Assembly (NCBI GenBank): GCA_028622995.1 | Contig: JAJQJQ010000043.1 | Location: 1,984,001 to 2,048,000 of the forward strand | Length of the DNA: 64,000 bases | DNA from: Panagrolaimus kolymaensis | Lineage: Eukaryota > Nematoda > Chromadorea > Rhabditida > Panagrolaimidae | Direction of reading: 5' to 3' | Shown here: positions 21,216-32,842 of the stretch, piece after piece | Position numbering within the stretch: the first letter of the stretch is position 1 | How the letters are laid out: each line of letters starts with the position of its first letter | Notes under the pieces: generated by a model | What the model was told of the DNA's origin: nothing | What the model saw: the letters and a program-made list of their open reading frames with translations, nothing else | Database searches by the model: none | Position numbers and translations under genes: made by a program

Positions 21216-22750
21216 ATGGGTAGGAAACCTATCAAAAGAACTGCTTCACAAGAAGTTGCTCATCAAGCAGAAGTAAAAAGAAAAAAAGCTGATAGAGAAA
21301 AAAAACGTAGATCCACTATGTCTAAAGATAAAAAAGAAAATGAAAAAGAGAGAAAGGCAATTGAACGGGCTCTTCAGTCAGATGATAAAAAAACTTCTGA
21401 AAATGAAAATGCCCGCGACCGTATGCAAAATATTAGATCCAATTTATCCGACGTTGATAAAGCTATTGAAAATGAAAATGCACGCAGTCGTATGCAAATA
21501 ATAAATGCAAATTTAACAGATGCTGAAATAGCTAACAGAAATGAACAAGCAAAAAAATCGATGCAAAAAAGAAGATCCACTTTATCTGATATTGAAATAG
21601 CTGCTGAGAACATTAACGCACGCGGTCGTATGCAAAATAAACGTCGCCCAAAAAATCAAATAACAGCAGGATGTAAAGAAATTGATGACACTACTCAACC
21701 TCATTATCTTGGCCCAATGAATTTGGAATGTACCCATTGTGGCTCTAAACATTTTGAAAGTGAAAAAGTTAGTAATAAAGGGTTATCATTCAGTTTATGC
21801 TGTCAACACGGAAGTAGCTTAAGTTTAGCGGCTGAACTACCTTATCCTGAAGAACTTAAAAAGCTTTTCGATATTAAAGAATTTAGAGATAATATTCGAT
21901 ATTATAATAGTGCCATGCGTTTGCTTCATTTAATGCAAATATTGTAAAATTTGGGATCAATCGTCCTGGGCCATATTCATTCGTTGTTCAAGGACAAGTT
22001 TATATTCAAATAAACACAGCATTAAGAAATACAGAAAACGAAATTCAATCATATGGCCAATTGTATTTTACTGATCCACTTGAAGCAGCCGAAACCCGTA
22101 TGCAAACATTCTCAAAACTTAAACCCGAAATTACAAAAATTTTGTCAATTACATTGAGCTAAATGAATTGTCATGCCCAAGCTTTTAAAATGATGTATGA
22201 ACAATATGAAATACAACAAACTATTGCAGCACAAAATGGAATAGCGCCTTTAAATTTATCAATGCATTTTAGTTTAAAAAAAGGAGTCGATCCTCGCCGT
22301 TTTAATTTGCAAACGTCCAATGAAGTCGCCGCTGTTTTTGCAACAACTGATGAAGGTGAAATCCCTGATTCTTATGTAACGATTTATGACAAAGAAGGTC
22401 GTCATTTAAAAACTGTTAATGCGTTGGATAAAAATGTCGAACCATGGCTTTATCCTATTTTCTTTCCACATGGACAACCAATATGGCATCATGAAATGAA
22501 AAAACTATTTAGTAAAAAAAATGAAGGTTTGACTCGCGGAGCTTACGCTAAATTTAAAATTTCAATTCGAGAAGGTGAATTTAATGCTATTTTACATGGC
22601 GGAAGGCTTTTCCAACAATGGTTAGTTGATACAGCTTTAAAAATTATCAAAGAAAGAGTGGAATATCTTCGAAAAAATCAAAATAAAATATATCGAGATA
22701 GTTATGCCAACATTGATGCATTCATGAAAAAACTTATTTATTGTATGTAA
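21216..22750 (+). pseudogene. Degenerate Helitron protein, N-terminal part
   Basis: The first frame (21216-21947) has a basic repeat region (ENENARDRMQN-type units four times) and a Cys-His block, HYLGPMNLECTHCGSKHF then LCCQHG, followed by PYPEELKKLF and FRDNIRYYNSAM, characteristic of the Helitron transposase N-terminus. Near 21915 the frame shifts by one base: FANIVKFG-like sequence continues with TALRNTENEIQSYGQLYF in another frame to TAA at 22160, then directly MNCHAQAFKMMYEQYE up to 22750. The rolling-circle Rep (HUH) and PIF1 helicase parts are missing. With one frameshift, one internal stop and a large deletion it is not functional. Confidence 0.8.
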
Positions 22751-22798
22751 AATGTCGCTATAAAATTTAATAAAAATTATTTAAAAAACATGTTGCCG

Positions 22799-22826
22799 GC
22801 GGCCCGAAGGGCCGCGTAGCGCCTAG
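22799..22826 (+). mobile_element. Helitron 3' terminus (hairpin plus CTAG)
   Basis: A 7-bp stem GCGGCCC/GGGCCGC with a GAA loop (22799-22815) is followed 7 bp later by CTAG (22823-22826) and then T, the canonical Helitron 3' end (hairpin, CTRR, insertion before T). It confirms that the broken coding frames upstream belong to an internally deleted Helitron. Confidence 0.75.
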
Positions 22827-23078
22827 TAAATGAATGAAAAAAGTCTTTCAAAATGGTTGTGTCTGTGCAACATGCAAAAAAAATAGCCTAAAATTTGCCT
22901 AATTTTTTTTTCATTCGTCAAAAAACTTTTCTTCAATGAAATTTTTCTTCCAACTTTTCATTCATTAACCAGAAAAGCTTGAACAACGTCCTCGTCGTCG
23001 TGATCGTGAATTTCATCTTCATCTCAATTTCAAAGTGCCGTCTTCAATCTCCAATCATCTTCATCAACTCAATTACAC
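22827..23078. other. Promoter region of the SH2 kinase
   Basis: 252 bp between the Helitron end and the kinase ATG, with pyrimidine-rich tracts. Confidence 0.4.
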
Positions 23079-24593
23079 ATGGAAAAGCAAATAGCAAATG
23101 AGTCATACTATCATGGCCTGTTACCTCGTGAAGATATGAAATCCATGTTAAAGAAAAATGGAGATTTTTTACTTCGTATGAGTGAACCAAATGCTGGTGA
23201 ACGGGCTATTATTCTATCAATGATGGTACATGAAGAAGATCAAAAAGTAAGTTTCTTTTATCGTTTTTTGGTTTTTGCAAAGTTGTTGTTGTTTACCTTA
23301 AACTTATTTACTAACTAACTATCTTCATTTTTAGATGAAACATTTTGTTATTTACAAAATGGCTGGTGATAAATTTACAATAGAAAAATACAACTTCTCA
23401 TCCATCTCTGAAATGATCACATATTATATGGCTTCAAGTGAACCTGTTTCAACCAAAGATCCTGATACAATTATACGAAAACCAATTGGACGACAACGAT
23501 GGGAACTATCTCATGATGATATTGAACCTATGAAGAAATTGGGTGAAGGAGCATATGGTGAAGTACATAGTGGTAAACTTCGATTGAAAACTGGCGCCAA
23601 AGTTGATGTTGCAATAAAGATGGCTAAAATGGAATCATTAACGAAAGAACAAATTAAAGAAGTTATGGCTGAAGCTCGTCTCATGAGAAGTTTTGATCAT
23701 CCTTGTATGTTTCTTTTACCATGTTCTTTGATATGTATTGATACATTTGTTTTCAGACGTTGTCAAGTTCTATGGTGTTGCAGCTGGTACTGAACCCTTA
23801 ATGGTCCTAATGGAATTGGTTGATGGTGGTGCACTTGATTCATATCTCAAAAAGAATACATCGCTTCCTGCATCAAAGAAGATGGAAATGTGTGCCCAAG
23901 CTTCATGGGGCATTGAATATTTACACATCATCAAAGTAAGTATCTTTCACTTTCTTTTCTATTTTTAATACATATGTTTATTTTTAGAAAGTTTTACACA
24001 GAGATATCGCAGCTCGTAATTACCTTTATGGAGATGGCAAGGTTGGTTTCTCTTTATGAATCGTTTTCATCTTTAACTTGATTTTTCTTTTTTAGGTGAA
24101 AATCAGTGATTTTGGTTTGACTCGCAAAGGAATGACATTTCAAATGGATCCAAAATCTCGTGTGCCTATTCGCTGGTTAGCGCCTGAAATTCTTAAAACC
24201 GCCATGTATTCACAAAAAACTGATGTATGGGCTTTTGGAATAGTATGCTGGGAAATTTTTGCTGCAGCTGATCCATATCCTGGTATGTCCTGTGCTGAAG
24301 TAAATGCTCAAGTTAAACAAGGATATCGTATGACATTTCCTGATGGTACTCCTTCCGAATTGATCGCATGTGTAACTAAATCATGTTGGGCTGAAAATCC
24401 TACAGAACGTGGAACTATGACTGAAATATGCCAACAACTTGAAAATATGACTGGTCTACCTCGTCCTAAATTAACTTCTCAACTTTCATTAAGTTCATAT
24501 CAACCTAATACTATTAGAGACAAGAAATCAAAGGAAAAAAAGAAGAGTAAGAAAACAAAGGAAACGAACTCAAAATTTCAAAAAATTGACTAA
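23079..24593 (+). CDS. SH2 non-receptor tyrosine kinase, Fer/SPE-8 type
   Basis: Five exons: 23079-23246, 23335-23704, 23757-23935, 23988-24041, 24096-24593; 422 aa. An SH2 domain occupies about residues 8-100 (YYHGLLPRED start, GDFLLRMSEP with the phosphotyrosine-binding Arg, HFVIYKM, FSSISEMITYYM). The kinase domain follows: GEGAYGEVHSG, VAIKMAKM, HRDIAARNYL, DFGLTRKG, PIRWLAPEIL, DVWAFGIVCWEI. The HRDIAARN loop and this size are typical of the nematode-expanded Fer-like group that includes SPE-8, needed for sperm activation in C. elegans. A basic tail (KSKEKKKSKKTK) ends the protein. All catalytic residues are intact. Cytoplasmic and probably membrane-recruited through SH2 binding. Confidence 0.9.
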
Positions 24594-25062
24594 ACTTTCT
24601 ATTTTAACTATTTGTATGTATGTAAAATAAAGATATTCTTCATATTTGCTTTTTGTTTTTTGATTGTTTTGTCTTTATCGTTTATCTCTTTACACATGTC
24701 CAACAATGACTTTAAATCACAATAAGATTATGAGATGATTGATTTCTTGCCAACCTTGTGGCATTGTTGTTGTTAAACTCCACATGTGTTCGCTAACTTA
24801 TTACTGTTCCAAAAGTTGTTAAACCATTCTTATGAACAACAAAAAACTAAGAAAACAATAATGACGTTCGTGAGCTTTGGACCAAAAAATTCCCCATAAA
24901 CAAACTTCTCAAGGAAAAAGCTTCTCATTGGTGACATAAAAGAACTAAAGAAAGCAACTAAAAATCAAGGTATTTGTGTAAAACAATCATTTTATTAACA
25001 ATAAAACAAAAACTTAGAAATACAACTTTTACACATTCAAAGAAACAACAATAAAAAAGAAA
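24594..25062. other. Intergenic between convergent genes
   Basis: AATAAA near 24627 for the SH2 kinase and the 3' flank of the minus-strand G-patch gene. Nothing else seen. Confidence 0.45.
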
Positions 25063-26028
25063 TTAAACACCATCATGAACTTCTCTAGTATCTCCAGGAC
25101 ATTGTTCGATGAGTTCTGCAAAAGTTTCAAATTTTGAACCACAATAATGACAATAGAAATGTGTTTGTCTCAAATACATTGTTAATGAAGATAATCGATT
25201 TGAAAGTTCATCTTGATCAAGTTGATGAGGCTTCTCTTCAAAAACCGCTTCTTTACCATTTGCATAAACATATTTTGTTTCTTGGATGCTATCTTCTAAC
25301 GATGGTTTCTTTCGTTTTGTTGAAATTGGTTCTTGTTGAACTTCAGTGGTTTGTTCTTTATAAATAGGCCAATACCACGAGACGTTTGGAAGAACTAGAC
25401 CATTTCTAAAACAAGGTAATCAGCTTAAGAAAAGAAGAAAATCATACTGCAAATCAAGTTCTTGACAAGCTTTCCGCATTTTTGAAATATCACCAGCAAT
25501 TTGTCTAACATCCACGGTAGTTCTCTTTCGTTTTCGATATTCTTCCAAAAGTACATGTTGGTGATCAGCTGTTTCTTTCATTTGTTTCATATGCATTTCC
25601 ACTCGTTCTTTTGATATTTCGATTACTTCCGTTGAATGTCCGAGTCCACCACGATCAGCTTTGAATTCCAATACCAATGGATCCGTTCGAGCATCAGCTT
25701 GTTTTCCCAAAGTCATACCAGGTTTATAACCCATTTTTGCTAGAAGGGTGAAACCTTTTGATTCTTCTCCAATTGGTTTTGCTAAAGCTTCATCACGTTT
25801 TTGTTTTTCAAGTTCAGCTCGAGTTGGTTTAGCTTTCATTTGTTCATAGGAGGCCTCAGCTCGAGAATATAAATTCAATTCTCTTCGATGTTGACGATTT
25901 TTTGAAACACCTATAAAAATACAAAGTAATGAAGACATAAAACAAAAGCGTCAAAAAATACCTGGTCGAACATCTTCCATGCTATTTAATATAGCTTCAG
26001 ACATATAATCTTCTTCACCATCACTCAT
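25063..26028 (-). CDS. GPATCH11: G-patch domain protein, GPATCH11-like
   Basis: Three exons on the minus strand: 26028-25962, 25910-25448, 25405-25063; 290 aa, close to the usual length (about 285). The N-terminus is acidic (MSDGEEDYMSEAILNSMED). The G-patch spans about residues 75-120: GFTLLAKMGYKPGMTLGKQ, then RGGLGH. A coiled Lys/Arg-rich helix follows. The C-terminal DUF4187-type module has SLTMYLRQTHFYCHYCGSKF and CPG, a CxxC zinc-like pair. G-patch proteins activate DEAH helicases in splicing or ribosome work, and GPATCH11 homologues are nuclear. The third exon joins in phase through a CA-A Gln codon. Orthology is supported by the combination of both domains. Confidence 0.85.
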
Positions 26029-26539
26029 CGTTGTTGTTGTTGTTGATGGAAAAAAGACTGATTGATTGAAGAAGAAGGATGACGAACAAATTTTTTTACT
26101 AAAAAAAGGTTTCGAAGATGCTCAACAATAACGAAATTGTGTTTCCCACACAGAAGCCTTCGCGTTAAGACTGAGAGGCTTATTAGGCTACTGTTTTTTA
26201 CTTTCAAAATTAAAAAATTTCATCGATTTTTATTTTGGGTAAAATTAAGATTTATTGTAAGCTTTTGTTTATGTTTTTAATGAAGCTGACTACAAACATA
26301 AGTTTTATGTGAATGCGACATTGAGTGCTTTCTCCTCGTGATATTATCATTGTTGAATTTTTTAACCAAAAAACTTTTTTTTTCTTACAAAATTTTTGCC
26401 ATTTTTTTCTATTTTGGAGTTAGTTATCCATTTTCTAAACTTGTTTTTTATTTTATTTGTTTATTTATTAACTTTTACAACTAAAAATGAAAGAAGTTGT
26501 TGTTATTTTTGTTCTCACATTTTTGACTTTTTTTTTCAA

Positions 26540-26690
26540 GTGAAAATGGTTTTATTGCGGCGATTACTTTCACTTTTTCTTCTTCTTTAAAATGCAAATG
26601 AAAATCCTGTTTATTGCCGCTGTTTACAATTATTATTGTTTAAAAAACTATAAAACAACTTTCTCTATTTCTCGTAAATAATCTTCTGTT
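26540..26690 (+). repeat. Inverted repeat arm with short conserved frame
   Basis: Pairs with the minus strand of 29845-29985. The core GTTTATTGCCGCTGTTTACA is identical, flanks are about 80 percent alike. The frame MQMKILFIAAVYNYYCLKN is readable here. Confidence 0.6.
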
Positions 26691-27080
26691 CATTATAAAA
26701 AGTAAGGAAAAGAGAAATCAAGGAAGACGAAACTTTCTATAAAAATATTGAACTAAAAGAATGTCTCCAAACAAAAGTTTTTTTTCTTCTCTATTTACCG
26801 TAATTTTTTCCTTTGCTTTTTTAAACACTTTTAATTAATTTTTCTTGTGCAAGCTTTTATTGGGATTTGCTAACCTAGAAAAACAAACAAAAAATGAATA
26901 AGCTTCGGGAAATGATTTTGTGAGAGAAGTGCTAATTTGAGCTGAGCCACTTAAAATAAATTTTTTAGAAAAACAATAAGCTCTTGCAATTTCAATTTTA
27001 AAATTATATAAAAACCTATTGTTTTTTTTAGAGAATAGAGTCGAGAGAGCTTGCTTTTCCTGGGATTTAGCTACGAGGAA

Positions 27081-27797
27081 CAACTCAGCTGGAGATAATT
27101 AATTGCACAATTTTTTGTGTGCTTTAATGTTCACAATTTTTCGCGCATACATATTTGACCCTTCAAAAATCCCAAAAATTGTCAGCTTGTTGTTAGTTAG
27201 TTATTTTCTGGATTAGCAGTTGAGTGTGTGACAAGCGTAATTTGATCTTACTTATTTGCTTATAATAATAATAATTTTAATAAACAGGTGTGACTAAAAC
27301 TGACTGCCTGACTTGTTGTTTTTTTGGGTTTCAGCAACTGCAGTTGCAGCTGTTGACAGTCACTCCTCTCCACTTTCTACATTCGCATTGTTGGATTTGG
27401 CACATTTGTGTTTGATTGTCAAAAAAAAATTATATTTCGCGCAACAACAAACAAAATAATGCCATCGAGAAAAAAAATGTTTTGTTGCATTTTTGATTAA
27501 AAGCAAGCGCATGCCGAAACACACTCAAAGCGTTTTAATCTCATTAATTGAAAACAATACCACTCTTAAAAGAAAAAAATAAATAAGAAGCATGCATAAT
27601 TAAGAAGATGCACCCTTTTGTAAAATAAAAAAAGCCACAAGTGGTTGGTTTGGTTTGTTTGAATCAAAGCTGCGGCCTAAAAAATCCTTTGATATGTTGC
27701 GCAATAATGAAAGTAAAAAATACCGATAATTATGCATTGGCAAAAAAAACCCATAAGTGTGTTGGGTTGAAAATTAAAGTTCAAGTTGATCGGTTTC
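27081..27797 (+). repeat. Direct repeat block, copy 1 (~715 bp)
   Basis: Starts CAACTCAGCTGGAGATAATT and matches 32843-33563 with small indels. It is almost identical over the central ~170 bp. It carries E-boxes CAGCTG (27086, 27347) and CAGGTG (27285) and homeodomain-like TTAATTA sites. No coding frame and no terminal repeats are evident. Confidence 0.7.
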
Positions 27798-29223
27798 ATC
27801 TTCTTTAAAGAGTTTCTCATTTTTGGTGGGTTTATTAACGAAAGATTTGTTTTTCTTTGATCATTTTTATGGAATAAAAAATTTATTGAAATAAATTTCA
27901 AAGAAAATGTTTTTTAATTCACGGAAGTATTCTTTTCTGTTTTTGTTATTCTGATCATGGAATTTTCGATGATGTGGAACTTTAATCATAGACAACAAAA
28001 AAAAATGGCATTTTTTCTTTGTTTCTAAAATTTCGGTCATTAATTTAATTTATTCATCTTTTTTTCTTCTTCAAATTTTCATGTGCTCCTCAAAAATTAA
28101 CAACTGTTGCTTTTCTAACTTTTCTATTTCTTCCATTTTTATTGTTTTAAAACAAAACAAAACATAACAAAAAGTTTCTTGAATAATAAAAATAAATAAT
28201 AAATATTTTAGTTTTATTATATTTTTTTATAATTTATGAGAGGTCAAATCACCAAAAAAAAAATTGAAACATAATAATTTATTGCTTTTCAAAAAAATAT
28301 AAAAAACAAGTGTTACTCCATCCGATTTTGTCGCCTTTTTTTCCAGCCAGTTAAAGCCACTTCCTTCCATCCATCCATAAACCTCTCCCATATTTATTTT
28401 TTTTTGTTCCTGCCTTCTTTTGCTTTGCTTTTTTATTTTCTCGGCTGCGCAACCAAATTATTATGACCTTTTTTTAATTTTTATGGCTGGTTGGAAAAAA
28501 AAGAAGGCAAAAGTGACCAAATGCTTTGTTACGCTTATTGGTTGTTGGTTGGATTGGTCACTCCTCCTCCATATTTTTTTTTCTTTGGAGAGAGAAAGAA
28601 GCTGTCGTCGTTGGCAATAAAAAAAAAGAAAAGACGGCGGCGTCGCCATTGTTTCCGAACTGGCACAATTTTTTTTTCATTTGCTTGTCCCTCTTTTTTT
28701 ATTTTATTAATTCAGTCAGTCAGTCATCGTCGAACAGTTGAGAAATTATTAAGTCGTCGAAAAAAAATGACGCGAAAATAAATAAATATGTATGCGCGAA
28801 TCTCGGAATATTTTTTCCCCTTTCTTTTTCTGTCTTGTTTTTTTTTCTCGAGAGAGAATCCTAAAAATTAAACATGTGTTTTTTTTTCTTTTGTTTCTTT
28901 AAATTGTTTTTTCGCCCGATTTTATTTATTTTAAACTTTTTATTGAACAATTTTCGCGCGTGAAAAAAATGTTATAATGACGAGTATCGAAACGAAAATG
29001 GTTGAGTATAGTAATTTTCTAGAAATAGAGTAAACTTATTTTTAAGTTTAAAAATTTATAATCTGGAAAAAAATCTTGGATTTTTTTGTTTCTTATTTTA
29101 CTCTACCATAAACATTTTTTTTCTTTGCGACATTCTTCTTCGATATTTAATTTTAGACAAAATATTTTAATTAAAACTTTAACTTATTTTTTTCTTTATT
29201 TTCAGGACAGCCAAAAAGCAACA

Positions 29224-29607
29224 ATGCTGACTTACACATATCCACGAGGAGGAATACCGCATTTTGTTACAAATTTATTTGATCCTTTTTTACCTTCCTC
29301 ATCCTCATCCACCTCCAACTTCTCTAAAGCGCTTCCACTGCCATCATTTTCCAAAGCATCAACGCCATTTCAACGATGTTCCTCATCGACGGTTGAAACT
29401 CAAACAACTCCCTCCGAAATGGATAACAATAATTTGGCCCTTATTGTTGCAGCATTACAATTAATTTCAATTTCGGATGAATTTGACGAATATTTGGAAA
29501 ACCAAAAAAGATTATCAAAAAAGAAAAAGTCTCGATCTCAACAAATTATTAATAAATATTTACATTTTTATGAAATCTTTGATTTAACTTTAAATTTTTG
29601 CTTTTAA
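29224..29607 (+). CDS. Small protein with BH3-like motif (EGL-1-like candidate)
   Basis: A single exon of 127 codons starting just after a TTTTCAG acceptor (29206), so an untranslated leader exon or trans-spliced leader is likely. The first 65 residues are Ser/Pro/Thr-rich and disordered. Residues 72-92 form a hydrophobic helix, ALIVAALQLISISDEFDEYL, that fits the BH3 pattern: Leu80, Ile83, small Ser84, invariant Asp85, acidic Glu86 and Phe87. The first hydrophobic position is only Ala. A Lys/Arg-rich stretch (KRLSKKKKSR) and a short hydrophobic end follow. C. elegans EGL-1, the BH3-only trigger of programmed cell death that binds CED-9, is likewise a small protein beginning with a Met-Leu hydrophobic start. 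The gene sits alone in an 8-kb desert, which would suit dense cell-specific regulation. The identity rests on one short motif. Confidence 0.45.
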   Translation: MLTYTYPRGGIPHFVTNLFDPFLPSSSSSTSNFSKALPLPSFSKASTPFQRCSSSTVETQTTPSEMDNNNLALIVAALQLISISDEFDEYLENQKRLSKKKKSRSQQIINKYLHFYEIFDLTLNFCF

Positions 29608-29844
29608 AATATCTTTGTTCTTTGAAAATTTTTTTATTGTTTAAATTTTTATGTTTTTATTTTGCCCAGAAATTAAGTATTTTAATAAATTTATTTATAT
29701 GATTAAATTCAATGTGTTTTTGGTAGTTTCCGAGGATTTTTTGTGTGTTGTTGAGTCAGTCATTCTTTTGGTTCAATATTTTCATCGATAGTTTGCTTGC
29801 TTTGGTTTTCTCTTTTTTTTTTTACTTTCATAATAACCAGATCG

Positions 29845-29985
29845 TTTCCGAGAAATAAAAAAAGTTTTTATTATGGTTTTTCAAAAAATAATAATTGTAA
29901 ACAGCGGCAATAAACTGGATTTTCATGTCCATTTTAAAGAAAAAGTTAAAAGTTGCTACAATAAAACAAACTATTTTCGTCGAAA
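29845..29985 (-). repeat. Inverted repeat arm with short conserved frame
   Basis: Minus strand reads MDMKIQFIAAVYNYYFLKN, paired with the plus-strand arm at 26540-26690. Together the arms bracket the BH3-like gene. Confidence 0.6.
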
Positions 29986-32842
29986 AATGGGAAAAAAAGT
30001 GAAAACTAAAATAACACAACTCTTTTCCTTTTTTTAGTTGTAAAATTAATAAATGCATTCAATGAAAAACTATAGTTTAAAAATGTGGTCATTAAAAGAA
30101 TGTTAAAGCTTATTATTTTATAATTTTGTAAAAAGATTACTGTAAAAAAATGCTTCACGCCATTTTACAATTAGCTGCTCTAAAAATTTTTTTTACAACA
30201 TCCAAACTCTCCTTCTTTTCCTCCACTGTTTATTTTTTTTACCGCTTTGCTTTATTTTTTGCCGGTATCTAATTTACTTCTGCTGCTTAGGATTTATAAA
30301 TCTTCTTAATCTTTTTTATATTTTGTTTTATTGTTTTGCTCATCATCGTTTCTCTTTAAAAAGAGCAATCCTGCCAGGTTATCGTCGGCGCTTCCGCTTT
30401 TAAGTGTTGCATTTTATTTTTTTCTCTAAATGAAACCAATCAACTGCGTAAGCTTATATTTTTTTTAGTGTTCGTTCGCTTGGTTTATTTATTTATTAGT
30501 CAGTCTTCCTTCAACCATCAATGGCTGTTGTGGGATTTACAACGACAACACCAAAATATAGCAAGCGACAGGTGTTCCTCCAAAAAATATGAATGAATGT
30601 TTGCCTAAAATTTCGCGCATTTACACACAAAATTTTTATTTTTACTCAAACAAAAAAAAATATTTCCATTTTTTTTTGATTTTTTGTTATTTGTTTTAGG
30701 TTTCAACAACTTTCTTTCTTGCTTCCTCCAAAATTTTTGGATTTGCTGCTGCTCTCATTTACTTTTTCATTCCCAAATCGAAAATTATTATTGTCTTTTT
30801 GAATCTTTGAATAATAATAACAACCCAAAAACACGAACGACGATAAAAAGTCTTTTTTGAAAAAAAGTTTTGACCTTGAAAGTTGTTAGTCACTTGGATT
30901 GTTGGTTGGTTGGTTGGCACCAAGCATTCACTCGGCTCGGCTCGGCCGATTACTTAATTTGGGTTTCCTTTATTTCTTTCATCATCATAAAGCAAAGAAG
31001 CAGGGTCGAAAAAGATCGGATGTGCTTGATTTTTTTTGGCGGTCATCTAAAAGTTGTTTTGCTTGCAATTTTTTTCTTCTTTGTTGTCGCAAGCCTTTAA
31101 AATGACAAACAAATTAGTTCGGGAAAGTTTTCTTTTTCACAAGTAAAAAAGATTTGAATACTGTAAATTGATCTCATAAATAATAGCTTTTCCTGGCTTT
31201 CACTTCAAGACTATCTGTAACAGTTCTTAGACCTTTTTAATTTCGTCTTTAAAAATGCATTAAAAATCCTCAAAAAAATTATATCTGGCAGTTAATATAT
31301 GTTTTTTCTTATTAATAATTAATCCACTTGAAAACAATCAAAAAAAAAAAACAGCTTAATAAAAAATAAAAAAATAAATAGAGAGTCATCAAGTATCTCC
31401 AATTAATCCGTTGTTTTTTTAAGGACCATATTTTTGATAGATTTCAATATGTCTCGATTGGCGAACATACATCCACATACTTGACTTTCATGCTTGTTTT
31501 TTTTAAAATACTAATTTATTCATTTCATGCACGACTTCGCGATATAACCAATATAATTGGCGCACTAACTCACCGATTTAATGCCTTTTTTATTTATTTA
31601 TTAATCTGTCTGTTCCAATAATAATTTTTTTTTCTGAGGTTTCTAAGAAGTGCGCCAAAATCGTGATCATTGTTGAGAAGCAAAAAAAAAAAAAACAAAG
31701 CAAATGCAAAAAAGTTTTTTTCGAAGCGAGTAACTTTGCTTCAAAGTTTTGTTCTGTGATTCCATACTTTTTTTGCAAAGAAACTATGTTTTTATAAGTT
31801 TTTAGATACTGTAATTTTTTTTTGACACACAAAGTAACATATTTTTTTATATTTCTCAATGTTTGCTTACAAAAAAAAATAAGTAAAAAAAGATTTCTAA
31901 ATTGACGCGCTTCTTTTTTTTATTTTGCTTCTTCAATTCACTTAACCAATTTAGCGGCGGCGCGGCTTTTTTGTTTTTTTCTTTGTTTTGATGATTTCCG
32001 CATTTCTTCTTTTTTGGGGTCACTCAATAAAAAAACTGTAACAACATTGAAGCATCTTTTTTTTTTGATGAGGACATGAGCTTGAGTGAGTTGAATGAAG
32101 ATCTTCCAAGGATCATGTTTCTTCGACCTTTTATGTATGTTTTTTCCGTCAAAAAAAAATATTTACTTACTTATTTTGGCTTGCCCGCGTGTGCGAAGAA
32201 AGGCCAAATTGCAAAGAATTGGCACCGCCGCCATCAACCAATCTCGCGGGAATTCATTTCAGCCGATCTCTCTCTCTCTGCCGCGCCGAAAAGATGAAAA
32301 ACAGGAAACACGACTGCGCAAAAAAAAAAATGAAAAGGGTTCAAAGTCAAAAAGTGAGAAAAACAATTGGATGGCAATTATGTTAAAAATATGATGGGCA
32401 ATTTTCTTGTCGAATAACCCCGCATTTGTTTTTCTTCGAATCTTTCTTTTCATTTAAAAATGCTTTTTTAAATTTTTTTCCAGCTTTTTTAAACTAAATT
32501 TATGGTTAAAGAAGTATCTAACAAAATTCAATATACTGTAAAGCCATTAAGTGTCAAGAAAGCCACCTGCATTTATGCTTCCTTCCTCTCGAAATTGAGT
32601 TGCAATTTGCAAAATAAACAAAACAAACAAATAAGCAAAATAAATAAATAAAAAAAGCTTCCGTAAGTGACAGACTCAACAGAAGCAGAGAGAGACAGAT
32701 TCAAGTGCAATTTTATGCTTTCATTTAAATTTCCTATTTTTAAGGACAATAATAAGCTCAAAATAACACTTCACTTTTTTTTGTTGGTAATTTAATTGAA
32801 AAAAACAATAAGAACCTGCTTTCCGGATTATTATTATAGCAG

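Larger units (their letters stand above)
26029..29223. other. Gene-poor region upstream of the BH3-like gene
   Basis: 3.2 kb without a convincing gene. Contains an inverted-repeat arm near 26540-26690 and the first copy of a duplicated block (27081-27797) with E-box motifs. Polypyrimidine and homopolymer tracts fill the rest. Probably regulatory DNA of the small gene at 29224. Confidence 0.45.

Noticed and set aside
30870..32453. Open stretches that look like small basic or Trp-rich proteins
   Set aside because: Short, overlapping in different frames, low complexity, without splice context or start context.
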